A DNA stretch of 64,000 nucleotides, taken from the NCBI GenBank assembly GCA_016719945.1, contig JADJYE010000033.1, positions 334,743-398,742 on the forward strand, given 5' to 3'. The stretch is from Polyangiaceae bacterium (lineage in GTDB: Bacteria > Myxococcota_A > Polyangia > Polyangiales > Polyangiaceae). Position 1 is the stretch's first letter; each line of letters starts with the position of its first letter. Positions 27,708-36,983 of this stretch are shown here, in pieces. The notes under the pieces were generated by a model. The model saw nothing but the letters and a program-made list of their open reading frames with translations, had not been told where the DNA came from and did no database searches. Made by a program: the position numbers and the translations under genes.

Positions 27708-29051
27708 ATGCAAACGATCCCGCCCTCGATGTTGCCGCACCCCACGAACCTGGTCGTCACGACGCTCGGCGAGCGCACGGTGCCGTCGCCGCTCGGCCTG
27801 TCGACCGCCCGCGGTGACCAGCTCGCAGACTACACGCCGGACGACACCCGCATCTTCTACGACGTCGAGACGCGCGCGGGCGTGACCGAGCGACCGACCG
27901 CCTTGTTCGAGAAGGCCGGGCCGCGCGAGAAGATCTTCTTCGACCCTGCGACCACCCGCGTGGGCATCGTGTCGTGCGGTGGCCTGTGCCCGGGGATCAA
28001 CAACGTGCTGCGCTCGATGGTGTTCGAGCTCCACCACAAGTACGGCGTCGAGCGCATCCTCGGCTTTCGTTACGGGTACGCGGGGCTCGACCCTGCGACC
28101 CGCATCGATCCTCGGCCGCTGCTCCCCGCGGACGTGCGGGACGTGCACAGCTTCGGCGGCAGTTTCCTCGGGTTGTCCCGCGGGATGCACGACGTGAAGG
28201 TGATGGTCGACACGCTCGTCGCCCAGAAGATCGACGTGCTCTTCGCGATCGGCGGCGACGGCACGCTGCGAGGCGCGCACGCGCTGTGGCAAGAGGTGCA
28301 GTCGCGCGGCCTGAAGATCGGGATCGTCGGCATCCCGAAGACGATCGATAACGACATCGAGTACGTCGACAAGACGTTCGGCTACGAGACCGCGGTCGAG
28401 GTCGCGCGCCAGGCGGTCGACGCGGCGCACACCGAGGCCATCGGCGCGCTCAACGGCGTCGGGATCGTCAAGCTCATGGGGCGCGACGCGGGCTTCATCG
28501 CCGCTGCAGCGACGATCGCCAGCCACGAGGTCAACTTCTGCCTGATCCCCGAGGTGCGCTTCGACCTCGAGGGGCCAGACGGCCTGCTCGCCGCGCTCGA
28601 GCGCCGCCTGTCCGAGCGCCACCACGCCGTCATCGTCGTCGCCGAGGGCTGCGGCGCCACGCTCGCTGGGGCCGACGCAGAGCGCGACGCTTCTGGCAAC
28701 GTGAGGTACGCGGCCGGCGGCACCGACGTCGGGCCGCGCCTGCGAGACGCGATCACCAAGCACCTCAAGGCGCGCGGGCTCGAGTTCAGCGTGAAGTACA
28801 TCGACCCGAGCTACATGATCCGCAGCGTCCCCGCGAACGCGCACGACTCGGTGTTCTGCGACGCGCTCGCGCGCAACGCGGTGCACGCGGGGATGGCCGG
28901 CAAGACCGACATCGTCATCGGCCGCATGCACCGGGTGTTCACCCACGTGCCGCTGCCGCTGGTGACGAGCGCGAAGAAGCGCGTGAACCCGGACGGCTCG
29001 CTGTGGCTCGCGGTCACCGAGGCCACCGGGCAGGCCCCGCTGACCCGCTGA
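27708..29051 (+). CDS. pfkA: ATP-dependent 6-phosphofructokinase, long-chain type
   Basis: 447 residues. Phosphorylates fructose 6-phosphate in glycolysis. Motifs: GIVSCGGLCPGINNVLR (nucleotide phosphate loop), AIGGDGTLRGAHALW, VGIPKTIDNDIEYVD with the catalytic Asp region, KLMGRDAGFIA and a late LGGVGIxx-free C-terminus with YIDPSYMIRSVPANAHD. The Gly in GGDGT predicts ATP as donor (pyrophosphate enzymes carry Asp there), while the Lys in PKTIDND is shared with the pyrophosphate/long-chain branch. The N-terminal 80-residue extension (FYDVETRAG) is typical of this plant/spirochete-like clade. Confidence 0.9.
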   Translation: MQTIPPSMLPHPTNLVVTTLGERTVPSPLGLSTARGDQLADYTPDDTRIFYDVETRAGVTERPTALFEKAGPREKIFFDPATTRVGIVSCGGLCPGINNVLRSMVFELHHKYGVERILGFRYGYAGLDPATRIDPRPLLPADVRDVHSFGGSFLGLSRGMHDVKVMVDTLVAQKIDVLFAIGGDGTLRGAHALWQEVQSRGLKIGIVGIPKTIDNDIEYVDKTFGYETAVEVARQAVDAAHTEAIGALNGVGIVKLMGRDAGFIAAAATIASHEVNFCLIPEVRFDLEGPDGLLAALERRLSERHHAVIVVAEGCGATLAGADAERDASGNVRYAAGGTDVGPRLRDAITKHLKARGLEFSVKYIDPSYMIRSVPANAHDSVFCDALARNAVHAGMAGKTDIVIGRMHRVFTHVPLPLVTSAKKRVNPDGSLWLAVTEATGQAPLTR

Positions 29052-29084
29052 CCCGCCGACGGCGCTGCTGTAGCCGTCGCGGCG

Positions 29085-30590
29085 TTACTCCTCCGGCCTG
29101 GCCGGCAGCCGCACCTCGAAGCACGCGCCGCCCAGCGAGCTGTCTCGGAGCGCGATGCTCCCAGACGCCGCCTCCACCAGGCCCCTGCACACGGCGAGGC
29201 CGAGCCCCGTCCCGCGTCCGACCTCCTTGGTCGTCGCGAACGGCTCGAACAGGCGCTCCCGGATCTCGGCCGCGACGCCGGGGCCGTCGTCGGCGACGCT
29301 GATGACGACGCTCTCGCCGTCGCGCCGCACGTCGACCTCGATCGCGCTCTTCGCGGCGTCGACGGCGTTCATGATCAGGTTGAGCAGCACCTGCTGCAGG
29401 CGCTCGCCACCGATGGCGACCTCGGGCAGCCCAGCCTCGAAGCGCGTCTCCAGGCTGAGCCCCTGCAGCTTCTTCTGGGGCTTGAGCAGGCCCGCGACCA
29501 CGTCGCACGCCTCTTGCGCGCTCGCGTAGGCCGGCAGGTCGGTGGCGAGCGCGCGCGGGGGCCGCGCGAAGTCGAGCAGGTCCCGCAGCACGCGGTTGAC
29601 GCGCTCGGTCTCGGATCTCATCCTGAGCAGGAAGTCGCGCCGCTCACCTTCGGGCAGGTCGTCCGCGAGCAGCAGCTCCTCGAAGCCGAGGATCGCCGCG
29701 ATGGGGTTGCCGATCTCGTGCGCCACGCCCGCCGCGAGGCGACCGACGCTCGCCAGGCGCTCGCTGCGCACCATGCTCTCTTGAGCGTTCTCCAGCTCGC
29801 GCTTCGCGAGCTCGAGCTCTTCGACCTTCGCGCGCAAGGCCTGCTCGTCTCGCAGCAGCTTCGCCGTCATCTCGCGCAGGCTGTCGGTGAGATCCGCGAG
29901 CTCGCGCGCCGCGGGCGTGCCGAGGTCGAGCTCGCGCGCCCCGGCCGCGACGCGGCCCGCCGCGCGGGAGACGTCCTCGACTGGGCGGACCACGAGGCGG
30001 GTCATGGCGACGTACGCGAGGAAGAGCAGCGCGAGGGCGACCACTGCCGTGTACAGCGCGACGAGCTGGACCAGCGCGCTCGCCCCCGTGGCGGGCGCGC
30101 CGACCGAGACCGTCAGCGCGACGGCGCCGGAGCCGCGGTGATCGGGCACGACGATCAAGAGCGCGCTCCCTCGAGCCGTCGCGACGCGACGGCTCGACTC
30201 CTGCTGCGCGGTGACGGAGGGCGGCAGGTTGGCGACGCTGCCTGCGGCGACCGCTTGGGTCCCCGCGCCGTCGTATACGGCGATCGCCGTCACGCCCGCG
30301 TCCGACAGCTGCGCCTCGAGCAGCGAGCTCAAATCCTCCGCGCGCCGCGTCGCGCGTGCCTCGAGCACCTGACTCGCCACCGCTCGGCCCAGATCTCGCG
30401 CGTAGTCGCGGCGGGCGGAGGTCAGCGACGCCTCGGTCAGGCGGGCGACGGCGAGGTAAAGCGGGACGAAGCCGATCGCCAGCAGCGCGCCCAAGAGCAA
30501 GAGGATCTGCAGGCGGATGCCGAGGCGCACGCGGCGACCGTAGTCCGACCCCACGAACTGGGCCAACGCACCCGCCGAGTGGTAGGGCAC
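29085..30590 (-). CDS. Sensor histidine kinase (NtrB/ZraS type)
   Basis: 501 residues. Two membrane helices (LQILLLLGALLAIGFVPLYLA and YTAVVALALLFLAYVAMTRL) bracket a periplasmic sensor region of about 130 residues. HAMP-like linker LVVRPVEDVSRAAGRVAAG, a coiled coil, then the H-box LAAGVAHEIGNPIAAILG, N-box LLNLIMNAVDAA, G1 VADDGPGV, F/G2 LFEPFATTKEVGRGTGLGLAV. The HEIGNP form predicts a kinase acting on a sigma-54 activator response regulator, but no regulator gene is adjacent. GTG closer to VRLGIRLQ (about 30530) is an alternative start. Divergent from the GGDEF gene with 11 bases between starts. Confidence 0.9.
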   Translation of the reverse strand: MPYHSAGALAQFVGSDYGRRVRLGIRLQILLLLGALLAIGFVPLYLAVARLTEASLTSARRDYARDLGRAVASQVLEARATRRAEDLSSLLEAQLSDAGVTAIAVYDGAGTQAVAAGSVANLPPSVTAQQESSRRVATARGSALLIVVPDHRGSGAVALTVSVGAPATGASALVQLVALYTAVVALALLFLAYVAMTRLVVRPVEDVSRAAGRVAAGARELDLGTPAARELADLTDSLREMTAKLLRDEQALRAKVEELELAKRELENAQESMVRSERLASVGRLAAGVAHEIGNPIAAILGFEELLLADDLPEGERRDFLLRMRSETERVNRVLRDLLDFARPPRALATDLPAYASAQEACDVVAGLLKPQKKLQGLSLETRFEAGLPEVAIGGERLQQVLLNLIMNAVDAAKSAIEVDVRRDGESVVISVADDGPGVAAEIRERLFEPFATTKEVGRGTGLGLAVCRGLVEAASGSIALRDSSLGGACFEVRLPARPEE

Positions 30591-30601
30591 GAGCGTCGAC
30601 C

Positions 30602-32761
30602 ATGCGTCCGCTCGTCCGTGCCGCCATCGCCGTTCGCCGCGCCCTCCTGGGTGCAGCGACGCTGCTCTTGTGCGCGTGCCTCGCGGCCTTCGTCGTCTAC
30701 GACGCCGGGCACCGGGTGCCGCTGGTGTACGCGGTGCTCGCGGGCGGGCTGATCGCCGCCCTCGTCGCGCGACGCCTCAAGACGCGGCTCGACGCCATCG
30801 AGCCCGCCATCGGCACCGAGCTCGAGATCGGCGCGCTCGCGATGATCGGCGCGTATCTCCTGGTCGTACGCGCGGACGCCAGCCTGGACGGCGCGGCCTA
30901 CCCCGCCGTCTATCTCTGCCTCGCGGTCGTCGCCGCGTTCGGGCGCCCTGGGGCCGCGCTCGTCGCGCTGGCGACGGCGGTCGCGATCGAGATCGCGATC
31001 ATCCTCTTCGCGTTCGGCCGCAGGGACCCCTGGGAGGCTGCGCCGCACATCGCCTTCATGCTGATCTTCACCGGCTTCAACGCGGCGGTCCTGCGCACCG
31101 AGCTGGCCCGGGTTCGGACGGCGATGGTCGCCCGCCTCAAGGACGAGGTGGAGAAGCTGCGCACGGAGGCGCGCAGCTACCGCTTGCTCGGCGGAGCCGC
31201 CGAGGCGCCGAAGCCGAGCGACGACGAGCGGCTCCTGCGCTCCGGCGTCGAGGAGATCCACCAATCGGTGCTCTTCGCCCTCCGCCTGGTGCGGCAGGCG
31301 CTCGAGCTGAACACCGCGATGCTGCTGTGGAAGAACGACGCCGGCTCGCACCTGCGCATCAGCGAGCTGGTGACCGACGAGCCGGAGCTGTTCGAGGGGC
31401 CCTTCCTGGTCGGTGACGGCGTCTTCGGGGCGGCGCTCTCAAAGAACTCCATCGTGACGCTCGAGGGGCTGAAGGAGGGCTACAAGCTGCCCTATTACCC
31501 GGCGGCGTGCCCGGTCAGGACGGTCTGCGTCGTGCCCGTGCAGGAGCACGGCAGCGTGCGCGGCCTGTTGGTCGTCGACCGCATCGACGACCGGCCGTTC
31601 ACCAAACACGAGCAGACGATGCTGCAGGAGGCCGCCGAATACGCGGTGCGCGCGATCCACAACGAGCGGGTCTTCCTGCAGCTCGAGCGCGCCAAGGCGG
31701 AGCAGGGCAAGCTCTACCGCGCAGCCGAGGCGCTCAACGCGGCGAAGTCCGAGCAAGACGTGATCGAGGCGGGCGTCCGCAGCGCGCGTGAGGTGACGAG
31801 CGTCGACTACGCCGCGCTCACCCTGTACGACGACGCGACGAAGACTCACGAGATCCGAGCGATCAGCGGCGACTTCGAGGAGGGCGACGGGACCGCCGCG
31901 GTCGGCGCCCGCTTCCGCGCGAACACCGGCCTCGTCTCGATGGCGCTCGAAAACCGTCACCCGCTGCCTTACCGAGGCCAGTTCGACGAGAAGAAGCAGA
32001 CGGTCTTCACGCGGCACACGACGCCGCCGAAGATGCCGAGCCTGTTCGTGCTGCCCCTCGCCGCGCACGACCGCGCCCTCGGCACGCTGGTGCTGGGCTC
32101 ACGGCGCCGGGGCGCGTTCGGGGAGTCGGTGCGCGGCACCCTCGAGGTCATGGCCAGCCACATGTCGGTGTCACTCGACGGCGCGCGCATGATGAAGCGG
32201 CTCGAGGAGCTCGCGACCACCGACGGCCTCACCGGGCTGCTCAACAAGCGAGCCATGCTCGACGTCGCCGAGCACAAGATCGCAGCCTCCCGCAGGTTCG
32301 GTCGGCAGCTCGCCGTGCTGGTCACCGACATCGACCACTTCAAGAAGGTCAACGACACCTACGGGCACGACGTCGGCGACGTCATCATCAAGGGCCTCGG
32401 CGACATCCTGCGGCGAGCCAAGCGCACCACCGACGCGGTCGCCCGCTTCGGCGGCGAAGAGTTCGTCATCATCTGCGAGGAGACCGACGAGCGCGGGGCG
32501 TTGCTGCTCGCCGAGCGGGTCCGCACCGAGCTCGAGAAGACCACGTACTTCGCCGGACCGGCCGAGGGCTCGAGCGAGCAGCGCACGCTCAGCGTCACGT
32601 GCTCGATCGGCGTCGCCACCTACCCTGCCTGCGGCACGTCGTGGGAGGCGCTGTTCAAGGCGGCCGACACCGCGCTCTACGCATCGAAGCAAGGGGGCCG
32701 AAACCGGACCACCGTCTACTCGGCCCCGCCCCGAAGCGAGCGAGGCGAGCGAGCCGCGTAG
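30602..32761 (+). CDS. GAF-GGDEF diguanylate cyclase with N-terminal membrane domain
   Basis: 719 residues. ATG at 30602 precedes a membrane region of five or six helices (residues 10-160), then two GAF-like domains (about 200-360 with VVPVQEHGSVRGLLVVDRID and 375-540 with FVLPLAAHDRALGTLVLGS) and a C-terminal GGDEF domain: TTDGLTGLLNKRAM, VLVTDIDHFKKVNDTYGHDVGD, RFGGEEFVIICEE (active site GGEEF) and a RTTD I-site five residues before it, so c-di-GMP synthesis with product inhibition is predicted. Neighbouring kinase gene is transcribed divergently. Confidence 0.93.
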   Translation: MRPLVRAAIAVRRALLGAATLLLCACLAAFVVYDAGHRVPLVYAVLAGGLIAALVARRLKTRLDAIEPAIGTELEIGALAMIGAYLLVVRADASLDGAAYPAVYLCLAVVAAFGRPGAALVALATAVAIEIAIILFAFGRRDPWEAAPHIAFMLIFTGFNAAVLRTELARVRTAMVARLKDEVEKLRTEARSYRLLGGAAEAPKPSDDERLLRSGVEEIHQSVLFALRLVRQALELNTAMLLWKNDAGSHLRISELVTDEPELFEGPFLVGDGVFGAALSKNSIVTLEGLKEGYKLPYYPAACPVRTVCVVPVQEHGSVRGLLVVDRIDDRPFTKHEQTMLQEAAEYAVRAIHNERVFLQLERAKAEQGKLYRAAEALNAAKSEQDVIEAGVRSAREVTSVDYAALTLYDDATKTHEIRAISGDFEEGDGTAAVGARFRANTGLVSMALENRHPLPYRGQFDEKKQTVFTRHTTPPKMPSLFVLPLAAHDRALGTLVLGSRRRGAFGESVRGTLEVMASHMSVSLDGARMMKRLEELATTDGLTGLLNKRAMLDVAEHKIAASRRFGRQLAVLVTDIDHFKKVNDTYGHDVGDVIIKGLGDILRRAKRTTDAVARFGGEEFVIICEETDERGALLLAERVRTELEKTTYFAGPAEGSSEQRTLSVTCSIGVATYPACGTSWEALFKAADTALYASKQGGRNRTTVYSAPPRSERGERAA

Positions 32762-32785
32762 AGTGCGGTACGATGCCTGCCAGGC

Positions 32786-33499
32786 ATGGCAGGCGCGAGC
32801 CGACTGGACGGACCCGTCGTGAGCCCGAGCGCGAAGCTCGCGAGCGTGGGCTGCCTCATCGTCGCGGCGCTGCTCGCCTCGCAGCCGAGCGCAGAGGCGA
32901 CCGCGGCCCCCGAGCTGGAGCCGGACACGCTCGAGCTGCGCTCGCGTCCGTTGGACACACCCGAGCTGGGAGCTGACGAGGACGGCCCGGCACCCGCCCC
33001 GGAGGCGCCGCGCGGCCTCGAGGCTCGTCCGCACGACCCCGGGCGCGTGCTGCGCCTCGAGCTGCTCGGGACCGGGCGCCGCGCCGCGCTCGCCCCCTTC
33101 GACGGCGACGGCCGCCTCGACGAGGACGTGATGCTCACGCTGAGCGCGCTCCTCGCGCCGAACGCCCAGCTCGGTCGCAAGGTCGTCGCGCCGACCCCCG
33201 TCGACCCGCGGCTCGCGGCGCTCTTGCTCGAGATCTCCGAGGAGCTCGGGGACGCGCCGATCGTCGTGGTCTCTGGGCACCGCGAGCCTGGCCGAGGCAC
33301 GAGCCGCAGGAGCTACCACGTGCGCGGCATGGCCGCCGACATCTCCGCCGAGGGCGTGCGGCCGATCGACGTCCGAGCCGCCGCCATCCGGGCGGGGGCC
33401 GGAGGCGTCGGCCTCTACCCGACGTTCGTGCACGTCGACGTCCGCGAGCAGCCGTACCGCTGGGGCGGCGGTGGCCGGCCGAAGCCGCCGAAGCGCTGA
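32786..33499 (+). CDS. YcbK/DUF882-type M15-like peptidase
   Basis: 237 residues. N-terminal hydrophobic segment LASVGCLIVAALLASQPSAEA is a signal or lipoprotein peptide, then an acidic linker and a D-Ala-D-Ala carboxypeptidase-like metallo-fold: VVVSGHREPGRG, YHVRGMAADISAEG (zinc His and Asp) and GVGLYPTFVHVDVRE (third ligand His). This arrangement fits the DUF882/peptidase M15_3 group of murein endopeptidase MepK relatives. Starts 24 bases after the GGDEF gene. Confidence 0.85.
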   Translation: MAGASRLDGPVVSPSAKLASVGCLIVAALLASQPSAEATAAPELEPDTLELRSRPLDTPELGADEDGPAPAPEAPRGLEARPHDPGRVLRLELLGTGRRAALAPFDGDGRLDEDVMLTLSALLAPNAQLGRKVVAPTPVDPRLAALLLEISEELGDAPIVVVSGHREPGRGTSRRSYHVRGMAADISAEGVRPIDVRAAAIRAGAGGVGLYPTFVHVDVREQPYRWGGGGRPKPPKR

Positions 33500-33552
33500 C
33501 GGCGCCATGCGCGCCTTGCGACGGGCGGGCATCGGCGCAAAGCTTCACTGCG

Positions 33553-34014
33553 ATGAAGGACGACAAGACCCCAGCGGATCGAGCGAAGCAGTCCTACAAG
33601 CGCGGGATCGGCGAGATCACGCGCGCCGCGCGCACGGTGGGGGACGCGGTGAAGCGCGAGACGCAGAAGGCCGGCGGGCTGGGCAAGGCGCTCGACGACG
33701 CCTCTCGTGAGGTCGTGCGGGCTGCCACGCACGTGGCGAGCGCCGTCGGCACGGGCCTCGAGAAGCTCGGAAAGAAGGCCCAGCACGCGCTCGAGCATGA
33801 GCCCTCGGAGGCCGCCCCGGGGCGGGTCAGAGTGGCAGGCGGCCCCGAGGAAGAGTGGCCGAAGACTCGCGAAGAGTACGAGGAGAAGTACGGCAAAGAC
33901 GGCGCCAATTGGCCGAAGACCCGCGAGGAGTACATCGAGCGGTACGGTCGCCCGCCGCGCAAGCGAGGTGACGACGACGACCCCGGCTTTCGCATCGCGA
34001 CCGGCAAAGACTGA
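33553..34014 (+). CDS. Unknown charged protein with duplicated WPKTREEY motif
   Basis: 153 residues. The N-terminal 80 residues are an amphipathic Ala/Lys-rich helix (SYKRGIGEITRAARTVGDAV, ATHVASAVGTGLEKLGKKA) like proteins that coat membranes or DNA. The C-terminal half holds two copies of a short unit, EEWPKTREEYEEKYG and ANWPKTREEYIERYG, each about 18 residues, then an acidic end. No signal peptide. I do not recognise the family; the repeat could bind a protein or nucleic acid partner. Confidence 0.65.
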   Translation: MKDDKTPADRAKQSYKRGIGEITRAARTVGDAVKRETQKAGGLGKALDDASREVVRAATHVASAVGTGLEKLGKKAQHALEHEPSEAAPGRVRVAGGPEEEWPKTREEYEEKYGKDGANWPKTREEYIERYGRPPRKRGDDDDPGFRIATGKD

Positions 34015-34050
34015 CGGTTCGCGACGCTTTTGGTTATCCTCGCCAGCCGG

Positions 34051-34731
34051 ATGCCGTTGCCCCGCCTGCCGGGTCACAAGGTCAGAGCCGTCTCGGAGGA
34101 CGCGCCGCAGGAGGCCGACCGAGGCTTCATCTTCGTGCGGCGCGCGCGCGTCGTGGCGGAGTTCGCGACGGGTGAGGTGAGCGAGCCCTTCGCCTACGAC
34201 ATCGCCGATCGGGACAAGCTCGACGCCGTCGTCGTGGTCCCTCACTACACCGACGCAGCGGGCGTCAGGCACGTCGTGCTGCGCTCGGCGCTTCGCCCTC
34301 CCGTGGCCTTGCGCCGGCGCGAGGCGTGGCCGGTCCCCGAGAAGGGCACGCTGGGCGAGCTGTGGGAGGTGCCCGCAGGGCTCGTGGAGGTCCATGAGCG
34401 CTCGGCCGAGGGGCTGCGCGCCTGCGCCGCGAGGGAGCTGCACGAGGAGACTGGGCTCGACGTCCCGCCCGAGAGCCTCTCGGCGCTCGGGCCCTCGACG
34501 TTCCCGGCCCCTGGCATGGTCGGCGAGCGTCACTTCTTCTTCCACGCGCAGGTCGATCCCGGCGCGCGCGTCGCTCCCCCGGAGGACGGCTCCACGCTGG
34601 AGCGCCACGCCTCGCTGGTCGACCTGCCGCTGTCGGAGGCGCTCGAGGCGTGCCGACGCGGCGAGGTCGAGGACGCGAAGACCGAGCTCGCGCTGCGGCG
34701 CCTCGACGAGCTCTATTCGGAGCGGACATGA
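34051..34731 (+). CDS. Nudix hydrolase
   Basis: 226 residues from ATG at 34051 (a TTG at 34030 is possible). Nudix box near residue 110: GLVEVHERSAEG...ACAARELHEETGLDV, i.e. Gx5Ex7REUxEExGU with all Glu present. The flanking sequence (WEVPAGLVEV, FPAPGMVGERHFFFHAQVD) resembles ADP-ribose or NDP-sugar pyrophosphatases. Its stop overlaps the NAD kinase start (ATGA), suggesting a joint role in pyridine nucleotide turnover; this link is inferred. Confidence 0.9.
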   Translation: MPLPRLPGHKVRAVSEDAPQEADRGFIFVRRARVVAEFATGEVSEPFAYDIADRDKLDAVVVVPHYTDAAGVRHVVLRSALRPPVALRRREAWPVPEKGTLGELWEVPAGLVEVHERSAEGLRACAARELHEETGLDVPPESLSALGPSTFPAPGMVGERHFFFHAQVDPGARVAPPEDGSTLERHASLVDLPLSEALEACRRGEVEDAKTELALRRLDELYSERT

Positions 34732-35612
34732 CGCTGCGGGTCGCGTACCTCGTCAAGCGCTCCAGCTGGAGCGCGATCCGCGAGCAGGGCTCGGCCAGCC
34801 GGATGCAAGAGCTCGTGCGCCGCAAGGATCCGACCGTCGCGCGGCTCAAGAGCACGCACGACGCCCACGAGCGCACGGTGGAGGAGGTCCTCTCGGCGTT
34901 CGAGAGCCTGGGCGTTCAAGCTACCGCGATCGGCCCGCGGACGCGCGATATCACCTCGAGCCGCTACTCGCTCGTCGTCACCATCGGGGGCGACGGGACG
35001 CTCCTGCGAGCGTCGCACCGGGTGGCAGACGTGCCGGTGCTGGGGATCAACAGCGCCCCGCTCAGCTCGGTCGGCTTCTTCTGCGGCGTGACCGACGGCG
35101 ACGTGCTGCCCGCGCTCGAACGAGCCCTCGACGGCCGCCTGCCGTCGCGCACGCTCACGCGCATGGCGGTGACCATCGAGGGCAAGCTCGTCACCTCGCG
35201 CGTGCTCAACGACGCGCTCTTCTGCCACCAGAGCCCGGCCGCGACCTCGCGCTACCTGATCGAGGTCGGCGGGCTCGTCGAAGAGCACAAGTCGAGCGGC
35301 TTCTGGATCGGACCCGCCGCGGGCTCGACCGCGGCCCAGCGCTCGGCTGGCGGCCGCGTCTTGCCGCTCCAGAGCACCGCCCTCCAGCTCGTCGTGCGCG
35401 AGCCCTACACCCCGAAGGGCGAGCGCTTCCGCCTCGTCAAGGTGCTCGCGAAGGACGACGAGCGCATCATCGTGCGCAGCAAGATGCGCGAGGCGGCGCT
35501 GTTCCTCGACGGCCCCGACGTCGTCGTGCACCCGAGGTTCGGGGACGTGATCACGTTCCAGAAATCGAGCGAGCCCCTCCAGCTGCTCGGCAGCAGCGCG
35601 CGCCAGCGGTGA
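34728..35612 (+). CDS. nadK: NAD kinase
   Basis: 294 residues. ATP-dependent phosphorylation of NAD to NADP. Signature VVTIGGDGTLLRASH near residue 85, GINSAPLSSVGFF, then the second lobe with VLNDALFCHQSPAA, SSGFWIGPAAGSTAAQRSAGG (the S/T-G-S-T-A nucleotide loop) and a C-terminal beta layer. The family's usual NE(V/I) is NDA here. ATG at 34728 sits in the ATGA overlap with the Nudix gene. Confidence 0.92.
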   Translation: MTLRVAYLVKRSSWSAIREQGSASRMQELVRRKDPTVARLKSTHDAHERTVEEVLSAFESLGVQATAIGPRTRDITSSRYSLVVTIGGDGTLLRASHRVADVPVLGINSAPLSSVGFFCGVTDGDVLPALERALDGRLPSRTLTRMAVTIEGKLVTSRVLNDALFCHQSPAATSRYLIEVGGLVEEHKSSGFWIGPAAGSTAAQRSAGGRVLPLQSTALQLVVREPYTPKGERFRLVKVLAKDDERIIVRSKMREAALFLDGPDVVVHPRFGDVITFQKSSEPLQLLGSSARQR

Positions 35613-35621
35613 GTGGGCAGA

Positions 35622-36983
35622 TTAGACAGTGAGGGCGCCGGTGGCGTCGCCGAACGCGTCGGTCTCCACGCCGACCGCGTTGAGCATGGTGATGAACAGC
35701 TTCGCCACCGACTCGTCGTCGTAGACGATGTGACGCCCGGTCTGGATCGCGCCCCCGCCGCTGCCCGCCAGCAGGATGGGCATGTCGGTGTGGTTGTGCG
35801 CGTTGCCGTCGGAGATCTCGCTCGAGAAGAACACGAGCGAGTTGTCGAGCAGCGTGCCGCCGTCGACGTCCTCGACGGCGTCGAGCATCGCCAGCAGGTT
35901 CGCGAGCTGCTGCACCTCCCAGGTGTCGATCACCGTCAGCCGATCGAAGTTCTCCTGGAGATCTTGGTGGTGGCTGATCTCGTGGTGGCCGCCGCTCACG
36001 CCGAGGAACTCGTAGCTGCGGTTGGAGCCGGCGTTCGCCAGCATGAAGCTGATGACGCGTGTCGCGTCGCACTGGAAGGCGAGCGTCATCAGGCGGTTCA
36101 TGATGTCGGAGTGGGCGACGATGTCGCCAGGGTCGCTCGGCCGATCGATCGGCTCGCAGACCGGCCCCGTCGAGGCCTTCGCGATCTTGTCCTCGAGCTC
36201 GTCGACCCCGGTCAGGTACTGGTCGAGCTTCGCGCGATCGGTCGTGCCCAGCCGCAGCTTGAGCGAGTTGGCCTCGTCGCGGACGTGATCGAGCACGCTG
36301 GTTCGGTACAGCGTGCGCCGCGCTTGCTCCTCGGCGGTGGCGTCCGGATCGAAGCCCTGAAACAGCTGATCGTAGAGGACCGCGGGGCTCGTGATCTTGG
36401 GCAGCGGCTGCGTCGGCGACGCCCAGCTGATGTTCCGCGCGTAGGCGCAGCTGTAGCCCGAGTCGCAGTCGCCCACGCCGCTGCCGCCGTCGATCCCGAG
36501 CTGCAGCGACGGGATGCGCGTCAGCTCCTTGAGCACGTTGGCCGCGACCTGGTCCATCGAGATGCCGTTCTCGATGTCGGCGCCTTGCGTCTTCTTGGGG
36601 TGGGCGACCGTGAGGAAGGCGCCGGTGCCCGAGGCGTGATCGCCGGGCCCATCGGGCCGGGCAGGGAGGTTCGCGAGGCCGCTGATGACGTTGACCTTGC
36701 TCTGCAGCGCCGACAGCGGCTGGAGGATCGTCGGAAGATCGTAGTTTGCACCCACGATCGTCGGGCGCCACGCCGGCATGTGGATCCCGTCGGGGATGTA
36801 ATACGCGAGGATGCGCTGCGGTGTGCCGTCGGCCGCGTAAGCGCGGCGGCCGTGAAGCGACTCGAGCCACGGCAGCGCCAGCGCGGCGCCCGCGCCGCCG
36901 AGGAAGGCGCGGCGGCCGAGCCGGCGGCGGGCCTTGGAGAGCGCGTCGGTGCGCGGGGCACCCGAGAACCCCTTCTTCATCAC
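35622..36983 (-). CDS. DUF1552 protein with Tat signal
   Basis: 453 residues. Twin-arginine signal RRAFLGGAGAALALPWLES near residue 24. The body follows DUF1552: LAYYIPDGIHMPAWRP, VNVISGLANLPA, HASGTGAFLTVAHP, GISMDQVAANVL, SLQLGIDG, ending DNSLVFFSSEISDGNAHNHTDMPILLAGSGGG with several His/Asp suggestive of an alkaline-phosphatase/sulfatase-like metal site. GTG at 36983 or ATG at 36980 both follow the upstream stop (GTGATG). Always paired with DUF1592-type proteins in Planctomycetota and some myxobacteria; role unknown. Confidence 0.9.
   Translation of the reverse strand: MMKKGFSGAPRTDALSKARRRLGRRAFLGGAGAALALPWLESLHGRRAYAADGTPQRILAYYIPDGIHMPAWRPTIVGANYDLPTILQPLSALQSKVNVISGLANLPARPDGPGDHASGTGAFLTVAHPKKTQGADIENGISMDQVAANVLKELTRIPSLQLGIDGGSGVGDCDSGYSCAYARNISWASPTQPLPKITSPAVLYDQLFQGFDPDATAEEQARRTLYRTSVLDHVRDEANSLKLRLGTTDRAKLDQYLTGVDELEDKIAKASTGPVCEPIDRPSDPGDIVAHSDIMNRLMTLAFQCDATRVISFMLANAGSNRSYEFLGVSGGHHEISHHQDLQENFDRLTVIDTWEVQQLANLLAMLDAVEDVDGGTLLDNSLVFFSSEISDGNAHNHTDMPILLAGSGGGAIQTGRHIVYDDESVAKLFITMLNAVGVETDAFGDATGALTV

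Noticed and set aside
29085..32761. Histidine kinase and GGDEF protein as a two-component pair
   Set aside because: They are divergent neighbours, but the GGDEF protein has no receiver domain.
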